A DNA stretch of 21,814 bases from a virus. The stretch is taken from positions 1 through 21,814 of IMG/VR virus record IMGVR_UViG_3300022208_000029, one strand, 5' to 3'. Below are positions 1 through 8,023 of the stretch, one piece after another. Both the position numbers and the translations under genes were made by a program. Each line of letters starts with the position of its first letter. The first letter of the stretch is position 1. The notes below the pieces were generated by a model, which was given only the letters and a program-made list of their open reading frames with translations, was not told where the DNA came from and did no database searches.

Positions 1-2
1 CT

Positions 3-92
3 TATAAAGAACAAAATAAAAATAAAAGAATAAATCGGAAACTACTATCTAAAGCTGGAAAACTAGGGGCTATCGCTCGTTGTGGTAAATGA
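3..92 (+). CDS. 3' end of a rightward gene cut by the window edge
   Basis: An open frame enters from the left edge and stops at TGA 90-92, giving about 29 residues ending in LLSKAGKLGAIARCGK. It is rich in Lys, Arg and Asn and reads like a basic protein tail. The leftward operon ends convergently at 94, so a rightward neighbour here is plausible. The fragment is too short to assign a family. The alternative is that it is a chance open frame. Confidence 0.35.
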   Translation, partial: YKEQNKNKRINRKLLSKAGKLGAIARCGK

Positions 93-93
93 C

Positions 94-369
94 TTACTCA
101 TCTTGTTTAATTAGTTTATTATTTTTAATCTTATATTTTAATGGTGTTTCTTCTGGGTCGTTATTTTCAAATTTTTGTAATTGTTCAAATTTATCAATAT
201 TATGTTCTATTCTTTCGCCTTTCTTTTCTTCCCAGCCGATAATAAATTTACAAATATCTTTCTCTGGTATCCCAGGATTTATTAAACATTTCATCGATTT
301 TTCATCGTGAACTCTGCCGTCTATTGTAGCAAAAATTTTGCCGTCTTTCTTGTTGTAAAATAATATCAT
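94..369 (-). CDS. hypothetical protein, last gene of the structural operon
   Basis: 91 residues, highly charged, beginning MILFYNKKDGKIFATIDGR. I do not recognise the family. The N-terminal half looks like a small beta-rich fold (FYNKKDGKIFATIDGR, then CKFIIGW) followed by a Lys/Glu/Asn-rich tail. Its ATG overlaps the TGA of the preceding gene by four bases (366-369), so translation is probably coupled to the tail genes. It may be a tail accessory or fibre-assembly protein by position only. Downstream there is no clear intrinsic terminator before the convergent partial frame. Confidence 0.7.
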   Translation of the reverse strand: MILFYNKKDGKIFATIDGRVHDEKSMKCLINPGIPEKDICKFIIGWEEKKGERIEHNIDKFEQLQKFENNDPEETPLKYKIKNNKLIKQDE

Positions 370-800
370 AATTTTCCTTTATCAATAAAAATAAAATATT
401 TGTAGTCTATGCCAACTCTAGATTCTCCAAAAGCGTTCCCCTGATAAATTTTTATATACAAATTAGTGGCATCACAATAATAATAAGCATCCAAAGTATT
501 AGAACCAGTAGCTTCTCCATATGGCAACTCTAGAAAATCTTCTATTCCGTAAGGGTCTATTAAAACTCTAGCAAATGGTATATAACTAAGCCCGTGAGCT
601 ATTGTTATTGTTCTTGTAGTATTATTTAGAATGTCTGGGAATGTCCCTCCTCCAGACAATGAACCTTTCAAATTAGAATATTTTGAAGTGATAACACATT
701 CTTTGTCTGTGCAAGTTTTAACATCTTTACCTCCTTGAGATATTCTAAATCCATAATCTGCCATTACAATTAAAATTAGAATTATTAAAATTATTTTCAT
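366..800 (-). CDS. tail-associated protein with one DYGFRIS-type module
   Basis: 144 residues from the ATG at 800. The body starts with ADYGFRISQGGKDVKTC, the same module that occurs twice in the gene upstream, followed by a beta-rich domain with the HGLSYIPFARVLI motif. Motifs of the form I-x-H-N/G-L-x-Y-x-P-x-x-x-V recur in phage tail and receptor-binding proteins. The first 12 residues (MKIILIILILIV) look like a membrane segment, but they may be untranslated leader. Met13 at 764 gives MADYGF, which matches where the module starts in the paralogue, so 366-764 (132 residues) is a serious alternative. The longer start is supported by the ATGA overlap at 797-800. Confidence 0.75.
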   Translation of the reverse strand: MKIILIILILIVMADYGFRISQGGKDVKTCTDKECVITSKYSNLKGSLSGGGTFPDILNNTTRTITIAHGLSYIPFARVLIDPYGIEDFLELPYGEATGSNTLDAYYYCDATNLYIKIYQGNAFGESRVGIDYKYFIFIDKGKL

Positions 801-1516
801 AGGACTTTATCTTTGAAAATTATATAATACATATAATCTGAAAATGCTAGATAAAGTGTATTTACATCAACATCCCCGTCAAACTCGTATGTTATTGTTC
901 TTATATAAGAATCTCCTGTATCCCTAACAAAAACTAAAACATTTGGAACATATCCTAAATTATGGCTAACATCAGCAGTTGCTATTCCTTTCTTATGAAC
1001 AATCTGATTAAAAAATGAACTTGATAAAACGCATTGTTCGTTCGTGCAAGTTTTAACATCATATCCGTCTTTACTAATTCTTATCCCATAATCAGTGGAA
1101 CTAGCTCCAGAAGATATTCCAGTGTTTATATTAGTCTCAGTTATAGTAGAAAAATCATCTAAAAAAATATAAACAGTGAAATACATTGTGTTCCCGCTTG
1201 TTCCTACATAAGAAGGAATGTCTATTTGCAAACTATTAGCATATTGTCGGCTTACTACTGGCAACGCTGGACCATAAGAATTGAAATGAGCTACATTATT
1301 TCCTGTACCATTACCTATAACAACAAAAGGTGCGTATGCTCCTAAATTATGGGTTATAGTTATTGTGTTAGAACCAGAAGCTGGAATTGTTCCAGTTACG
1401 GACGAAACACTAAAAACCTTCAATGTCTGAAAAGCTGAACTATACACCAAAAACCTGTCAGCACAAGTCTTGACATCATATCCTTTTTGTGAAACTGCAC
1501 TCCCAAAATTTCCCAT
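797..1516 (-). CDS. tail fibre or receptor-binding-like protein with two repeated modules
   Basis: 239 residues built from two related units. Unit 1 (about residues 1-120) opens NFGSAVSQKGYDVKTC and carries HNLGAYAPFVVIG. Unit 2 (about 140-239) opens TDYGIRISKDGYDVKTC and carries HNLGYVPNVLVFV. The following gene carries a third copy. The conserved Cys after DVKT and the HNLG-Y-P motif suggest a compact beta fold displayed on the virion surface; this is inference from repeat architecture and position at the end of the tail cluster. Neighbours overlap or lie two bases apart, consistent with one operon. Duplicated modules of this sort often diversify host range. Confidence 0.8.
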   Translation of the reverse strand: MGNFGSAVSQKGYDVKTCADRFLVYSSAFQTLKVFSVSSVTGTIPASGSNTITITHNLGAYAPFVVIGNGTGNNVAHFNSYGPALPVVSRQYANSLQIDIPSYVGTSGNTMYFTVYIFLDDFSTITETNINTGISSGASSTDYGIRISKDGYDVKTCTNEQCVLSSSFFNQIVHKKGIATADVSHNLGYVPNVLVFVRDTGDSYIRTITYEFDGDVDVNTLYLAFSDYMYYIIFKDKVL

Positions 1517-1518
1517 AA

Positions 1519-1758
1519 TTAAAATTTACCTTCTAAATATCCAATTAAAATCCTATCATTAGTTCCGTCGTTTACTAAAATATTTCTTCCAGCACCGTCT
1601 ATTTTAACATTATTATCCCCAACTATTATCTGCTTCTTAACTCTCATAATATCAGTAAAATTTGTCTGTGACTCGACTATCAAAGCCCTAACCTGTTCTT
1701 CTGTTAGAAAGTTCCCTCCATCTGCTGGAATATTAGTTTGTTTTAATTCTTCTGTCAT
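1519..1758 (-). CDS. small phage structural protein
   Basis: 79 residues, MTEELKQTNIPADGGNFLT at the start and a C-terminal stretch VNDGTNDRILIGYLEGKF. The middle (VGDNNVKIDGAGRNILVND) has the D/N/G-rich rhythm of a beta-solenoid or trimeric fibre segment. The ending DGTNDRILIGY is a pattern I associate with phage tail proteins, but I cannot name a family. It sits two bases from each neighbour. It could be a fibre N-terminal piece, a connector or a fibre chaperone. Confidence 0.7.
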   Translation of the reverse strand: MTEELKQTNIPADGGNFLTEEQVRALIVESQTNFTDIMRVKKQIIVGDNNVKIDGAGRNILVNDGTNDRILIGYLEGKF

Positions 1759-1760
1759 AA

Positions 1761-3326
1761 TTAGTCGTTATTTTCATCCTCGGCGACGTCTATGCTGATG
1801 TCGATTGGGAATATTACTGGTAATTTAACCGTTCCTGCCCACTCCAACTGAATATAAAAATTATTCTGTGGTGTTATTGTCGCATCTAAAATGTCTTGCT
1901 GATTGAATATAATCTTTCTGGTGTTTTCTGAGAAATTAGTCGTATTTATCGTTGTTAGAGTTTTTGACTCTAGCCCATCATCGTAAAATATCTTAACTAC
2001 TAGCGACATATTTGCTTCCAATTTAGCTCCTAAAGGTATTCTTATTCTATCGACTGTAAACCTTGACCCGACTGTAATCATATCTGAACGCCAAATTGCA
2101 TCATAAGTTCCCGAGGTTGAATACTTGTCTAGGGCGTATGCTGACCCTGTACCACTGCCTATAACCATTTTTTGTGTGCTGGCACCATGCTCAACATATT
2201 TTAACGCTGTACAAGCTCCTGTGGCACTTGTAGCCCTTGCTATATTATGAATCCCCTTAGGTAGTTGATTGTTTTTAGAACCGTAAGACATAACCGTTAC
2301 TGCTGTCTCTGGGATGCTAACAGTTTGACCCCAAGCGATACGAGAACCTGAAACATCACAAGCTCCTGCGAGAGGTGGTAGTCCGTCTGCTGAAAAAGCT
2401 ATCTCTGAAATAGAATCTCCTCCGATATATTCTGATAATCTAACTCCTGCTACTGCGTTTCCTGACCAAATATAGAGCCTTCCGTTAGCGTTTACTAAAG
2501 ATGTCGCTATTGGGTCTGGTAGATAAATCGGGCCTCGGTAAAATGTTAAGGTGTTAGTCGGGTCCCACAAGAATAAAGCGGCCTTGCCTTGGTCGAGAGA
2601 ACTTGAAGAAGTTTGAATTGCCAAAATAGCCACATCTAACCCCCAAGAGTCAACATCTGTTATAAACCAACCTGCTGGCAAATCTAAAGAATTATAAGCT
2701 GAACTGTTGTTTGTGTCTCCCTCTGCGGTTGTTTTTGAAGTTTTTATTCTATGCAATACACCAGCACCATTTACTACATCAGCAAAATAAACTGAATTAT
2801 CAGCGTGGGTGTGCATAACGTGGTTTGGGATTGAAACTCCTCCTATTGTTGGATAAGTAGTGTCTGCAAGAGCTGTTTGAGAGCCTAAAGTAGCACCAGT
2901 CCATACTGTATTGACTAAAGCTGGACTTCCGTTTAATGGGCCGTATCTTGAAACGTTTGTTGGTGTAGCGAAATAAAGATAATTATTATAATAAGTAGCT
3001 CCATTCCCTGCTCCGCTTGTTGGTGTTCCGACTAGAGTCTCACTGGCTAAAGTTGCACTATAACTGACTACTTTCCCGTCCGAAGCGTAAGCGTATAACA
3101 AAGCGTTTTTAATGTTAGTTAAAAGCCATTTAGGATAACCAGTAATATTAGCGCCTGAAAACTCTTCATATACAACAGGTACTAGGCAACCAGAGGCTTT
3201 CTTGTTAGCGCCTACTGGCATATCTGGGTCGACTGCTATCGAGGAAAGGTAAGAACTACCTGAACTAAAATATTCAGATATTGAATGACCTCCTAATATG
3301 TTTGAAATAGTTACTTTTTTTTGCAT
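1761..3326 (-). CDS. large tail protein, possibly nozzle or hub with propeller-like repeats
   Basis: 521 residues. The sequence alternates short beta strands with small polar loops and repeated phrases such as NNYLYFATPTNVSRYG, HADNSVYFADV and NANGRLYIWSGN, typical of a beta-propeller. The C-terminal third (TVDRIRIPLGAKLEANMSL, then FYIQLEWAGTVKLPV) looks like a beta-sandwich. In short-tailed phages a large beta-rich nozzle gene commonly follows the adaptor, and here it lies directly downstream of the adaptor candidate (the two share base 3326). I infer a tail nozzle or distal tail role. No catalytic motif is visible. Confidence 0.75.
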   Translation of the reverse strand: MQKKVTISNILGGHSISEYFSSGSSYLSSIAVDPDMPVGANKKASGCLVPVVYEEFSGANITGYPKWLLTNIKNALLYAYASDGKVVSYSATLASETLVGTPTSGAGNGATYYNNYLYFATPTNVSRYGPLNGSPALVNTVWTGATLGSQTALADTTYPTIGGVSIPNHVMHTHADNSVYFADVVNGAGVLHRIKTSKTTAEGDTNNSSAYNSLDLPAGWFITDVDSWGLDVAILAIQTSSSSLDQGKAALFLWDPTNTLTFYRGPIYLPDPIATSLVNANGRLYIWSGNAVAGVRLSEYIGGDSISEIAFSADGLPPLAGACDVSGSRIAWGQTVSIPETAVTVMSYGSKNNQLPKGIHNIARATSATGACTALKYVEHGASTQKMVIGSGTGSAYALDKYSTSGTYDAIWRSDMITVGSRFTVDRIRIPLGAKLEANMSLVVKIFYDDGLESKTLTTINTTNFSENTRKIIFNQQDILDATITPQNNFYIQLEWAGTVKLPVIFPIDISIDVAEDENND

Positions 3327-4228
3327 TAGCTTCCTGTAATGTAATTGTTTATATTTTCAGTTTCTTTTAATTCTTGTGAACAAACTGGGCTTAAAGATGT
3401 GCTTCCGTATTCTTCCATCATATCTTGTTTCATTTCTCTGACTTTTGTTCTGTAATAAGAACTCTTTCCTCCGTCTGGCTTTATAGATGTAAAGTAAGTC
3501 TCTAACGCCTCAAATACTGGTAAAATCTGGTAATCTTCTGGTAATAGTGAAACTTGACCTATTGTATAAGCGGCTGTTCCTGCGGCGATTGATATTCCTT
3601 GATATGGTGCTTTTAGAGTTAAGGCGGTGTTTGATTCAACTGATTCAATCTCATACCAAGTCCCGTCTCCTGTGTTAGCGGTTGATGAATCTGTTATTTT
3701 AATCCACATTCCAGCCATTTTAGCTGTCCATACTGTGCTATCTCCTACGACTGCGGTTGCTCCATTAGCAATACTTGTGATAGTTCCAGTAGTGTAATCT
3801 GCCAAAGTAATGTCTTGAAATATTCTGTGATATTGAAGATAAATTGAATTTGCGTTAGCGGAGGAAGGTGTTGGGTAGAATCCAATTTGTTTTCCGAAAA
3901 TATAACAATATTCTGGAATGTCTGATGTTGGAGTTCCTGAAGCGTTTATTGAATCCCATTGTGCTCTAGTTGTGATTAGTTTAGGGCTATATTTAGTATC
4001 TGAAATCGTTACTGTGATGTTGTTTAATCGCCCAAAGTTGTTAGGAAGTTCGTAGAATTGTTGGGAAGCTACTGTCGAGGAATATCTTGAAGCCTCGGTG
4101 AAATTAAACTTTGTGCTTATTTTTTTTTCAAAAACATTCATCAAAGAATCGCCAACTGTTAAATTAGCCGATGATTTATCATTTGATAGTGTTCCAAATA
4201 AATTACGTCTAGAGGTATATGTTTGCAT
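3326..4228 (-). CDS. head-tail adaptor (connector)-like protein
   Basis: 300 residues, mixed fold. The N-terminal third is helical (VGDSLMNVFEKKISTKFNF), then comes a middle reading DIPEYCYIFGKQIGFYPTP and SIYLQYHRIF. A beta insert follows (about 145-225) with VVGDSTVWTAKMAGMWIKI, and finally helices LLPEDYQILPVFEALETYF and KSSYYRTKVREMKQDMM. The phrase 'IFGKQIGFYPTPSS...YLQYHRIF' and the C-terminal LPEDY helix are what I know from adaptor or connector proteins of short-tailed phages. It would sit below the portal. The assignment rests on pattern and gene order, not on a catalytic signature. Confidence 0.75.
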   Translation of the reverse strand: MQTYTSRRNLFGTLSNDKSSANLTVGDSLMNVFEKKISTKFNFTEASRYSSTVASQQFYELPNNFGRLNNITVTISDTKYSPKLITTRAQWDSINASGTPTSDIPEYCYIFGKQIGFYPTPSSANANSIYLQYHRIFQDITLADYTTGTITSIANGATAVVGDSTVWTAKMAGMWIKITDSSTANTGDGTWYEIESVESNTALTLKAPYQGISIAAGTAAYTIGQVSLLPEDYQILPVFEALETYFTSIKPDGGKSSYYRTKVREMKQDMMEEYGSTSLSPVCSQELKETENINNYITGS

Positions 4229-4237
4229 AAATTTTGT

Positions 4238-4687
4238 TTAATAATCTTCTTTATCCCACTTAGTTTTATTAGTTGATGTTTTAGTCCAGCTTGTGTTTAC
4301 TCCGCTAGGTTTGACCCATCCAGTCGTTATATTAGTAAATTTAGTCCAAGCAGTTCTTAGTCTATATTTTTTTAAAACTATATCAAATCCAGTCATAATG
4401 AATGAACCAACTGAAACTGCTATACAATATCCTTTTGCTAAAACCACGTTTACGCCAGTAACTGTGAACTCTCCGACTGTTACTATCATTGTTATAGCTT
4501 TCTCAAACGCTATATTTATACCAGTCACTGTGAATGTTCCTACCTGAACTAACATACTTATAGCTTTAATTAAACCAGTATCAGTTCCAGTTACAGTAAA
4601 AGCACCGACAATAGCGTTTAGGACATATCCTCCTGTTTTTCTAATTGTTCCGTAAGCCGTTGTGCCATACGCTGATTTTCCATACAT
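4238..4687 (-). CDS. repeat protein with four GxFTVTG units, virion-associated
   Basis: 149 residues. After MYGKSAYGTTAYGTIRKTGG there are four tandem units of about 24 residues, with cores VGAFTVTG, VGTFTVTG, VGEFTVTG and VGSFIMTG, each followed by a hydrophobic run and a Lys. The C-terminus switches to Trp-centred repeats (TAWTKFTN, TGWVKPSG, TSWTKTST, TKWDKED). Similar GxFxLTGxxxxL repeats occur in phage minor virion proteins and suggest a beta-strand stack. The function is unknown. Two internal repeat types in one small protein make it a good candidate for unit gain and loss between strains. Confidence 0.75.
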   Translation of the reverse strand: MYGKSAYGTTAYGTIRKTGGYVLNAIVGAFTVTGTDTGLIKAISMLVQVGTFTVTGINIAFEKAITMIVTVGEFTVTGVNVVLAKGYCIAVSVGSFIMTGFDIVLKKYRLRTAWTKFTNITTGWVKPSGVNTSWTKTSTNKTKWDKEDY

Positions 4688-4724
4688 AGTTTTTAGTTAG
4701 TTTTCTTATTGGGGGTTAAATGGT

Positions 4725-6314
4725 TTAAATTCCATATTCATATTGGAAAGTTAATCTTCTGTTTGTTCCTAATCCAAAATTTGCTTCTGTATATTTTCTG
4801 GCGTAAAGTAATAATCCGGTATTGTGCCATAAGAAACCAGTGAAACCAGCTGCGTCATCTATCATACAAGAATTTGATAAACCAGCCATATCAGATGAAA
4901 TAGCAACTGGTATTTCAATAATGATTGTGTTAGATGCTGTCCCTCCAGTAGTCCCGTAAATTCTAACAAACATTTTTAAAGTTTTCCCAGTTATTTTAAA
5001 TTTTCTAGTAATGATGCTAGTTATAGTAAAAGTCATAGAACCAGATGCCGTTACAACTGGAGTAAAATTAAATAAATCTGGAAACCCTTCTGGTATTTCA
5101 ATCCTAGAATAACTCCAAGTCATAGTATCGTCTGGTATCCAATCGTATAAATCTTGAATTAAGCTAATAGTAGTATCAGTTGAGAAACTTGAACCTATAC
5201 AATAAAAGAAAAAATCCGTTTGATTTAATAAATCAGGAACATCTGAAGCAAAAACTGGAGAGCCAGAAGGTGTTAGTGTGTTTCCGTTTCCGCTGACATC
5301 TGTGTAAACATTTTCTAAAGACCAGCAACCAACTAATCCAGTTTCAGCACCAGTTAGAACTTTAGCCATATTTTGTCTAATCTCTGTGGCGGTTCTGACA
5401 ACATTCCACAGTCTAGTTTCTTTTTGTAATCCATCAGAATAAGAACTTAAAACTGAAATAGCTCCTAACTCAAAATTTGTTGTGCTGTCAAAAATAGAAG
5501 TAGCCAAAGAACTACCAGTCCCAATCGATATTCCATTAACATAAAAAATACAAGTTCCAGCAGAAGCGTTATAAGAAACAGCAAAATGGTAATCTATTCC
5601 TAAAGTTGGGACAAAAGTAACAGCTGCTGTTGTTGCAGCCGTTCCATCAACAGATATGGTAAATTGCAATTGAGAAGAACTGTATCTAAATAAATATGAC
5701 CTTTGACCTGCTGCTCCATATTTTGAGACAATAGGAGCGCTGACATCTGACTCAAATCTCTTCCAACCCTCAATAGTCATATCTCCAGTAATTGAAAGAG
5801 AAGCATTATCAGCTATGTAGGCGAACTGTGAACTTGTTGATTCTAAATCCAAACTATAAACCTGTGCAACAACATCTCTAACTCCTTTTACTTTAACTCC
5901 TTTTTCAAAAATAGAAGTTAAATCTTTTCCTGTAGCGGAGATAGTGTCTTCGTCTGTGATAGAAAAAGTGTCGGATAGCGGAAGCCAGCCAGTTTCAATA
6001 GATGCTAAATCCCGAGCTGTAAACATCCCATAAACTTTCTTATCTCCTGCTGAAAAATTAACTAAAGCCCCAGAGTTTGAAGAAGCATAAACAGTGACAC
6101 GAGTTAAAGTGTCTGGTGTCCCGTCTGTAAAAACTCCTTCTCCTACTTCCCATTCTGTCTCGTCAGCGTTTTCAATACGATATCTAACAGTTGCTCCACT
6201 GGTAAAATCAAAAGGCAAATAGCCATTATCTGCTGAAACTCCTACAAGATTGATTGTTCCTGTTCCTGTGGTTGTTGTGGTGTCTTGACGACTGTCTTTT
6301 CGTTCTAAAGCCAT
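4725..6314 (-). CDS. receptor-binding/tail fibre-like protein with LamG domain
   Basis: 529 residues in three parts. Residues 1-110 carry a phage tail N-terminal domain pattern (TTTTGTGTINLVG, ETEWEVGEGVF, TLTRVTVYASSNSG) that typically anchors fibres. Residues about 153-350 form a concanavalin-like LamG domain: SLDLESTSSQFAYI, MTIEGWKRF, YHFAVSYN, CIFYVNGISIG, ETRLWNVVRTATEI, LVGCWSLEN, YTDVSGNGNTL. The remaining C-terminal part is beta-rich. LamG domains bind glycans, so this is the strongest host-recognition candidate in the window. The start ATG at 6314 follows an A-rich leader without SD. Confidence 0.85.
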   Translation of the reverse strand: MALERKDSRQDTTTTTGTGTINLVGVSADNGYLPFDFTSGATVRYRIENADETEWEVGEGVFTDGTPDTLTRVTVYASSNSGALVNFSAGDKKVYGMFTARDLASIETGWLPLSDTFSITDEDTISATGKDLTSIFEKGVKVKGVRDVVAQVYSLDLESTSSQFAYIADNASLSITGDMTIEGWKRFESDVSAPIVSKYGAAGQRSYLFRYSSSQLQFTISVDGTAATTAAVTFVPTLGIDYHFAVSYNASAGTCIFYVNGISIGTGSSLATSIFDSTTNFELGAISVLSSYSDGLQKETRLWNVVRTATEIRQNMAKVLTGAETGLVGCWSLENVYTDVSGNGNTLTPSGSPVFASDVPDLLNQTDFFFYCIGSSFSTDTTISLIQDLYDWIPDDTMTWSYSRIEIPEGFPDLFNFTPVVTASGSMTFTITSIITRKFKITGKTLKMFVRIYGTTGGTASNTIIIEIPVAISSDMAGLSNSCMIDDAAGFTGFLWHNTGLLLYARKYTEANFGLGTNRRLTFQYEYGI

Positions 6315-6330
6315 TATTTTAAGTTATCTG

Positions 6331-6735
6331 TTAAGCAATTGTAATTGCTGCCCCTGCTGGGAAATTTATAGTGAAAGTATTTGTATCAGCTAAAGTAACC
6401 GCTGAACCGTTGTCATAATACCAGAGTAGCTTATCTCCAGTTGAACTATCATCATATACATAAATGTACTGAAATGGCCCAACTGCTCCCGAGGCTGTTA
6501 AAACTAAATCAGTAAGAACAAGGCTATAAGTTCCTGATGTTTGCCCTGAACTAGTAACTGTAATAACTCGTGCTGATAAGTTTGTGTAATCAATCTGAGT
6601 TAAATCAGCTAGTTCGTCCCAAGTAGCTGTGTGAGCGGTATTAGTCAAGGCGACTGTTAGTCCTGCCCCGCTAAGGTCTATTTGTTTTTCAGCTAAATTC
6701 TCGACAAAGCTGTCTATTTTTGATAATGCTGGCAT
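6331..6735 (-). CDS. phage structural protein, minor head/tail type
   Basis: 134 residues beginning MPALSKIDSFVENLAEKQID. The rest is beta-rich (GLTVALTNTAHTATWDELAD, then SGTYSLVLTDLVLTASG, QYIYVYDDSSTGDKLLWYY) and ends NTFTINFPAGAAITIA. The phrases VALTNTAHTATWDELADLTQI and FTINFPAG are common in phage structural clusters, where the protein is usually annotated only as hypothetical virion protein. It lies between the small zinc-ribbon gene and the fibre gene. A decoration or tail role is inferred; the family name is not certain. Confidence 0.75.
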   Translation of the reverse strand: MPALSKIDSFVENLAEKQIDLSGAGLTVALTNTAHTATWDELADLTQIDYTNLSARVITVTSSGQTSGTYSLVLTDLVLTASGAVGPFQYIYVYDDSSTGDKLLWYYDNGSAVTLADTNTFTINFPAGAAITIA

Positions 6736-6744
6736 TTTTTTAAT

Positions 6745-6915
6745 TTATTTATTTATTCCTATATTTAAAGTTTTTGCTTCCATAAAGTAATCAAAACTGA
6801 TTGAGTGGTTTTTTCTGTTAAAAATGTTAGATTTAGGACATTTGTAGATAATCACATTCTTGAACCATTTTTTGCGTGGGATTAGAGTTTTTCCACATTT
6901 ACATTTTCTACTCAT
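6745..6915 (-). CDS. 56-residue Cys-rich (zinc-ribbon-like) small protein
   Basis: A short gene whose ATG at 6913-6915 overlaps the end of the upstream coiled-coil gene (stop at 6908-6910) by eight bases, with a TAA stop at 6745-6747. The product starts MSRKCKCGKTLIPRKKWF and continues VIIYKCPKSN. It has CxCGK followed 18 residues later by YKCPKS. A second gene in this window (15947-16120) has the same plan (YCETCGAK then YQCPNS), which supports both being real. Such proteins may bind zinc or nucleic acid; three visible Cys is fewer than a full ribbon needs, so metal binding is uncertain. Confidence 0.65.
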   Translation of the reverse strand: MSRKCKCGKTLIPRKKWFKNVIIYKCPKSNIFNRKNHSISFDYFMEAKTLNIGINK

Positions 6916-7393
6916 ATTTTTTCATAAATTTCTTAAACTCTGATAGTTTCTCGTCTGCTTTAGCCTCTTTTTTTTCTATTTCTTTTTCTCGTTTGTCTAG
7001 TTCTGCCTGTTTTTCTGATAATTTAAGTTCTTTGTCGTTTTTATCTTCTTCAAATATAGCTTTTTCTTTTACTATTTTTTCTGCTTCTTCATTGAGTTTT
7101 TCTAGTGTAACCTTTAAGCCCTCTACCTCCTTTTTGTCTCTTTCAACTATCGTACTAACTATTTCAAACTCTTCTTTCAATTCTTTCAAAGCTACTTTTG
7201 AATCTGCTATCTCTTTATTTAAAAACTGTCTTTGTCTGATTAACTGCTCAACTGACGCACTTTCTGAATATCTAGTCTTCTGAATAATCAAAAGCTCGCC
7301 TTTGCTTACTTCTAATTGAGAACGCACCTTGTCAATAGCTTTCTTTATTTCTTCTGGCAATGTTATAGGTTGTGATACGTTTTTTACGTTCAT
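6908..7393 (-). CDS. coiled-coil protein in the structural operon
   Basis: 161 residues, almost entirely helical and charged. From about residue 60 to the end it is one long coiled coil of Lys/Glu heptads (LKELKEEFEIV, EVEGLKVTLEKL, ELDKREKEIEKKEAK) ending LSEFKKFMKKYE. The end resembles that of the coiled-coil protein at 8004-8510 (KLKKFNNFIKEYE), suggesting duplication. It overlaps its upstream neighbour by ATGA (7390-7393). Possible roles are assembly chaperone or virion rod. It is not the tape measure, being far too short. No family recognised. Confidence 0.8.
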   Translation of the reverse strand: MNVKNVSQPITLPEEIKKAIDKVRSQLEVSKGELLIIQKTRYSESASVEQLIRQRQFLNKEIADSKVALKELKEEFEIVSTIVERDKKEVEGLKVTLEKLNEEAEKIVKEKAIFEEDKNDKELKLSEKQAELDKREKEIEKKEAKADEKLSEFKKFMKKYE

Positions 7394-7695
7394 AATTCGT
7401 AGGCTACTATTTTTAAGTCTGTGCTATAAACTGATATGTCTCCTGTATAAGCTATCGGATTGTCTGATGAGGCTGTTCCACCTGTTCCGTCACTGTCTGA
7501 TGTTCCTCCGTGGACTATTGCATTAAAACTTGTTGATGAAGCTCCCGCTCCGAATTTAACGAAGACTGGGGCTGTTCCTACGTTCTGAAGAAACCAATAT
7601 CTTCTAGAAGTATTATTATCAAAAATAGTTCCGTTAGTAGTTATAACTACTGAACCAGTATTAGCTTTGTCTGACCTTGTGATAATATTTGACAT
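7390..7695 (-). CDS. small beta-rich virion protein
   Basis: 101 residues starting MSNIITRSDKANTGSVVITT. It contains RRYWFLQNVGTAPVFVKFGAGAS and ends DISVYSTDLKIVAYEL. The combination 'R-x-W-x-x-Q-N-x-G-x-x-P-x-x-V-x-x-G-x-G-A' is familiar from small phage decoration or fibre-tip proteins, where a Gly/Ser/Thr-rich loop (HGGTSDSDGTGGTASSDN) sits between strands. I cannot name a family with certainty. It sits between two coiled-coil genes, next to the similar-sized 106-residue protein. Confidence 0.75.
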   Translation of the reverse strand: MSNIITRSDKANTGSVVITTNGTIFDNNTSRRYWFLQNVGTAPVFVKFGAGASSTSFNAIVHGGTSDSDGTGGTASSDNPIAYTGDISVYSTDLKIVAYEL

Positions 7696-7702
7696 AGATT
7701 TT

Positions 7703-8023
7703 TTATAGAGTAAAACCTGCTATGTTTGCGTCACATACGCTAGTTCCATCAATCTCAACACTTACTAAAGCTCCAGCAGCTGCTTTTAAAGGAGAACTAA
7801 AGGTGTGTGAGTGTGAGTTATTCCCTGCGGCGGTTGTGGCTAATTGAAGTTGCCAAATTACTGTAGTTCCTTGTTTTACTAACATCAATGCTCCTGCTTT
7901 ATCTGAACTGGCTGCGATATCAGTTATGTAATGAGTTTTTCCAGCTACTCCTGCTTTAGAAGCTGAGGCGGCTGTAGCGTGGGTGGCTGTTACGCTAAAA
8001 GCATCACCGTGTTCTTGTTTCAT
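7703..8023 (-). CDS. small beta-rich virion protein
   Basis: 106 residues, MKQEHGDAFSVTATHATAAS at the start. It carries GKTHYITDIAASSDKAGALM, GTTVIWQLQLATTAAGN and ends SVEIDGTSVCDANIAGFTL. The phrase 'H-Y-I-T-x-I-x-x-S-S-D-K-A-G-x-x-x-L' with a final ANIAGF is a pattern seen in small phage decoration or tail-spike-base proteins. Its start overlaps the end of the upstream coiled-coil gene by 20 bases, so translation is likely coupled. The role is inferred from location in the head/tail cluster. Confidence 0.75.
   Translation of the reverse strand: MKQEHGDAFSVTATHATAASASKAGVAGKTHYITDIAASSDKAGALMLVKQGTTVIWQLQLATTAAGNNSHSHTFSSPLKAAAGALVSVEIDGTSVCDANIAGFTL

Noticed and set aside
1-93. Intrinsic terminator for the structural operon
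   Set aside because: AT-rich end but no hairpin followed by a U-run could be found.
4293-4547. Rightward frame opposite the repeat protein
   Set aside because: Shadow of the GxFTVTG repeat gene on the other strand; low-complexity, no leader of its own.
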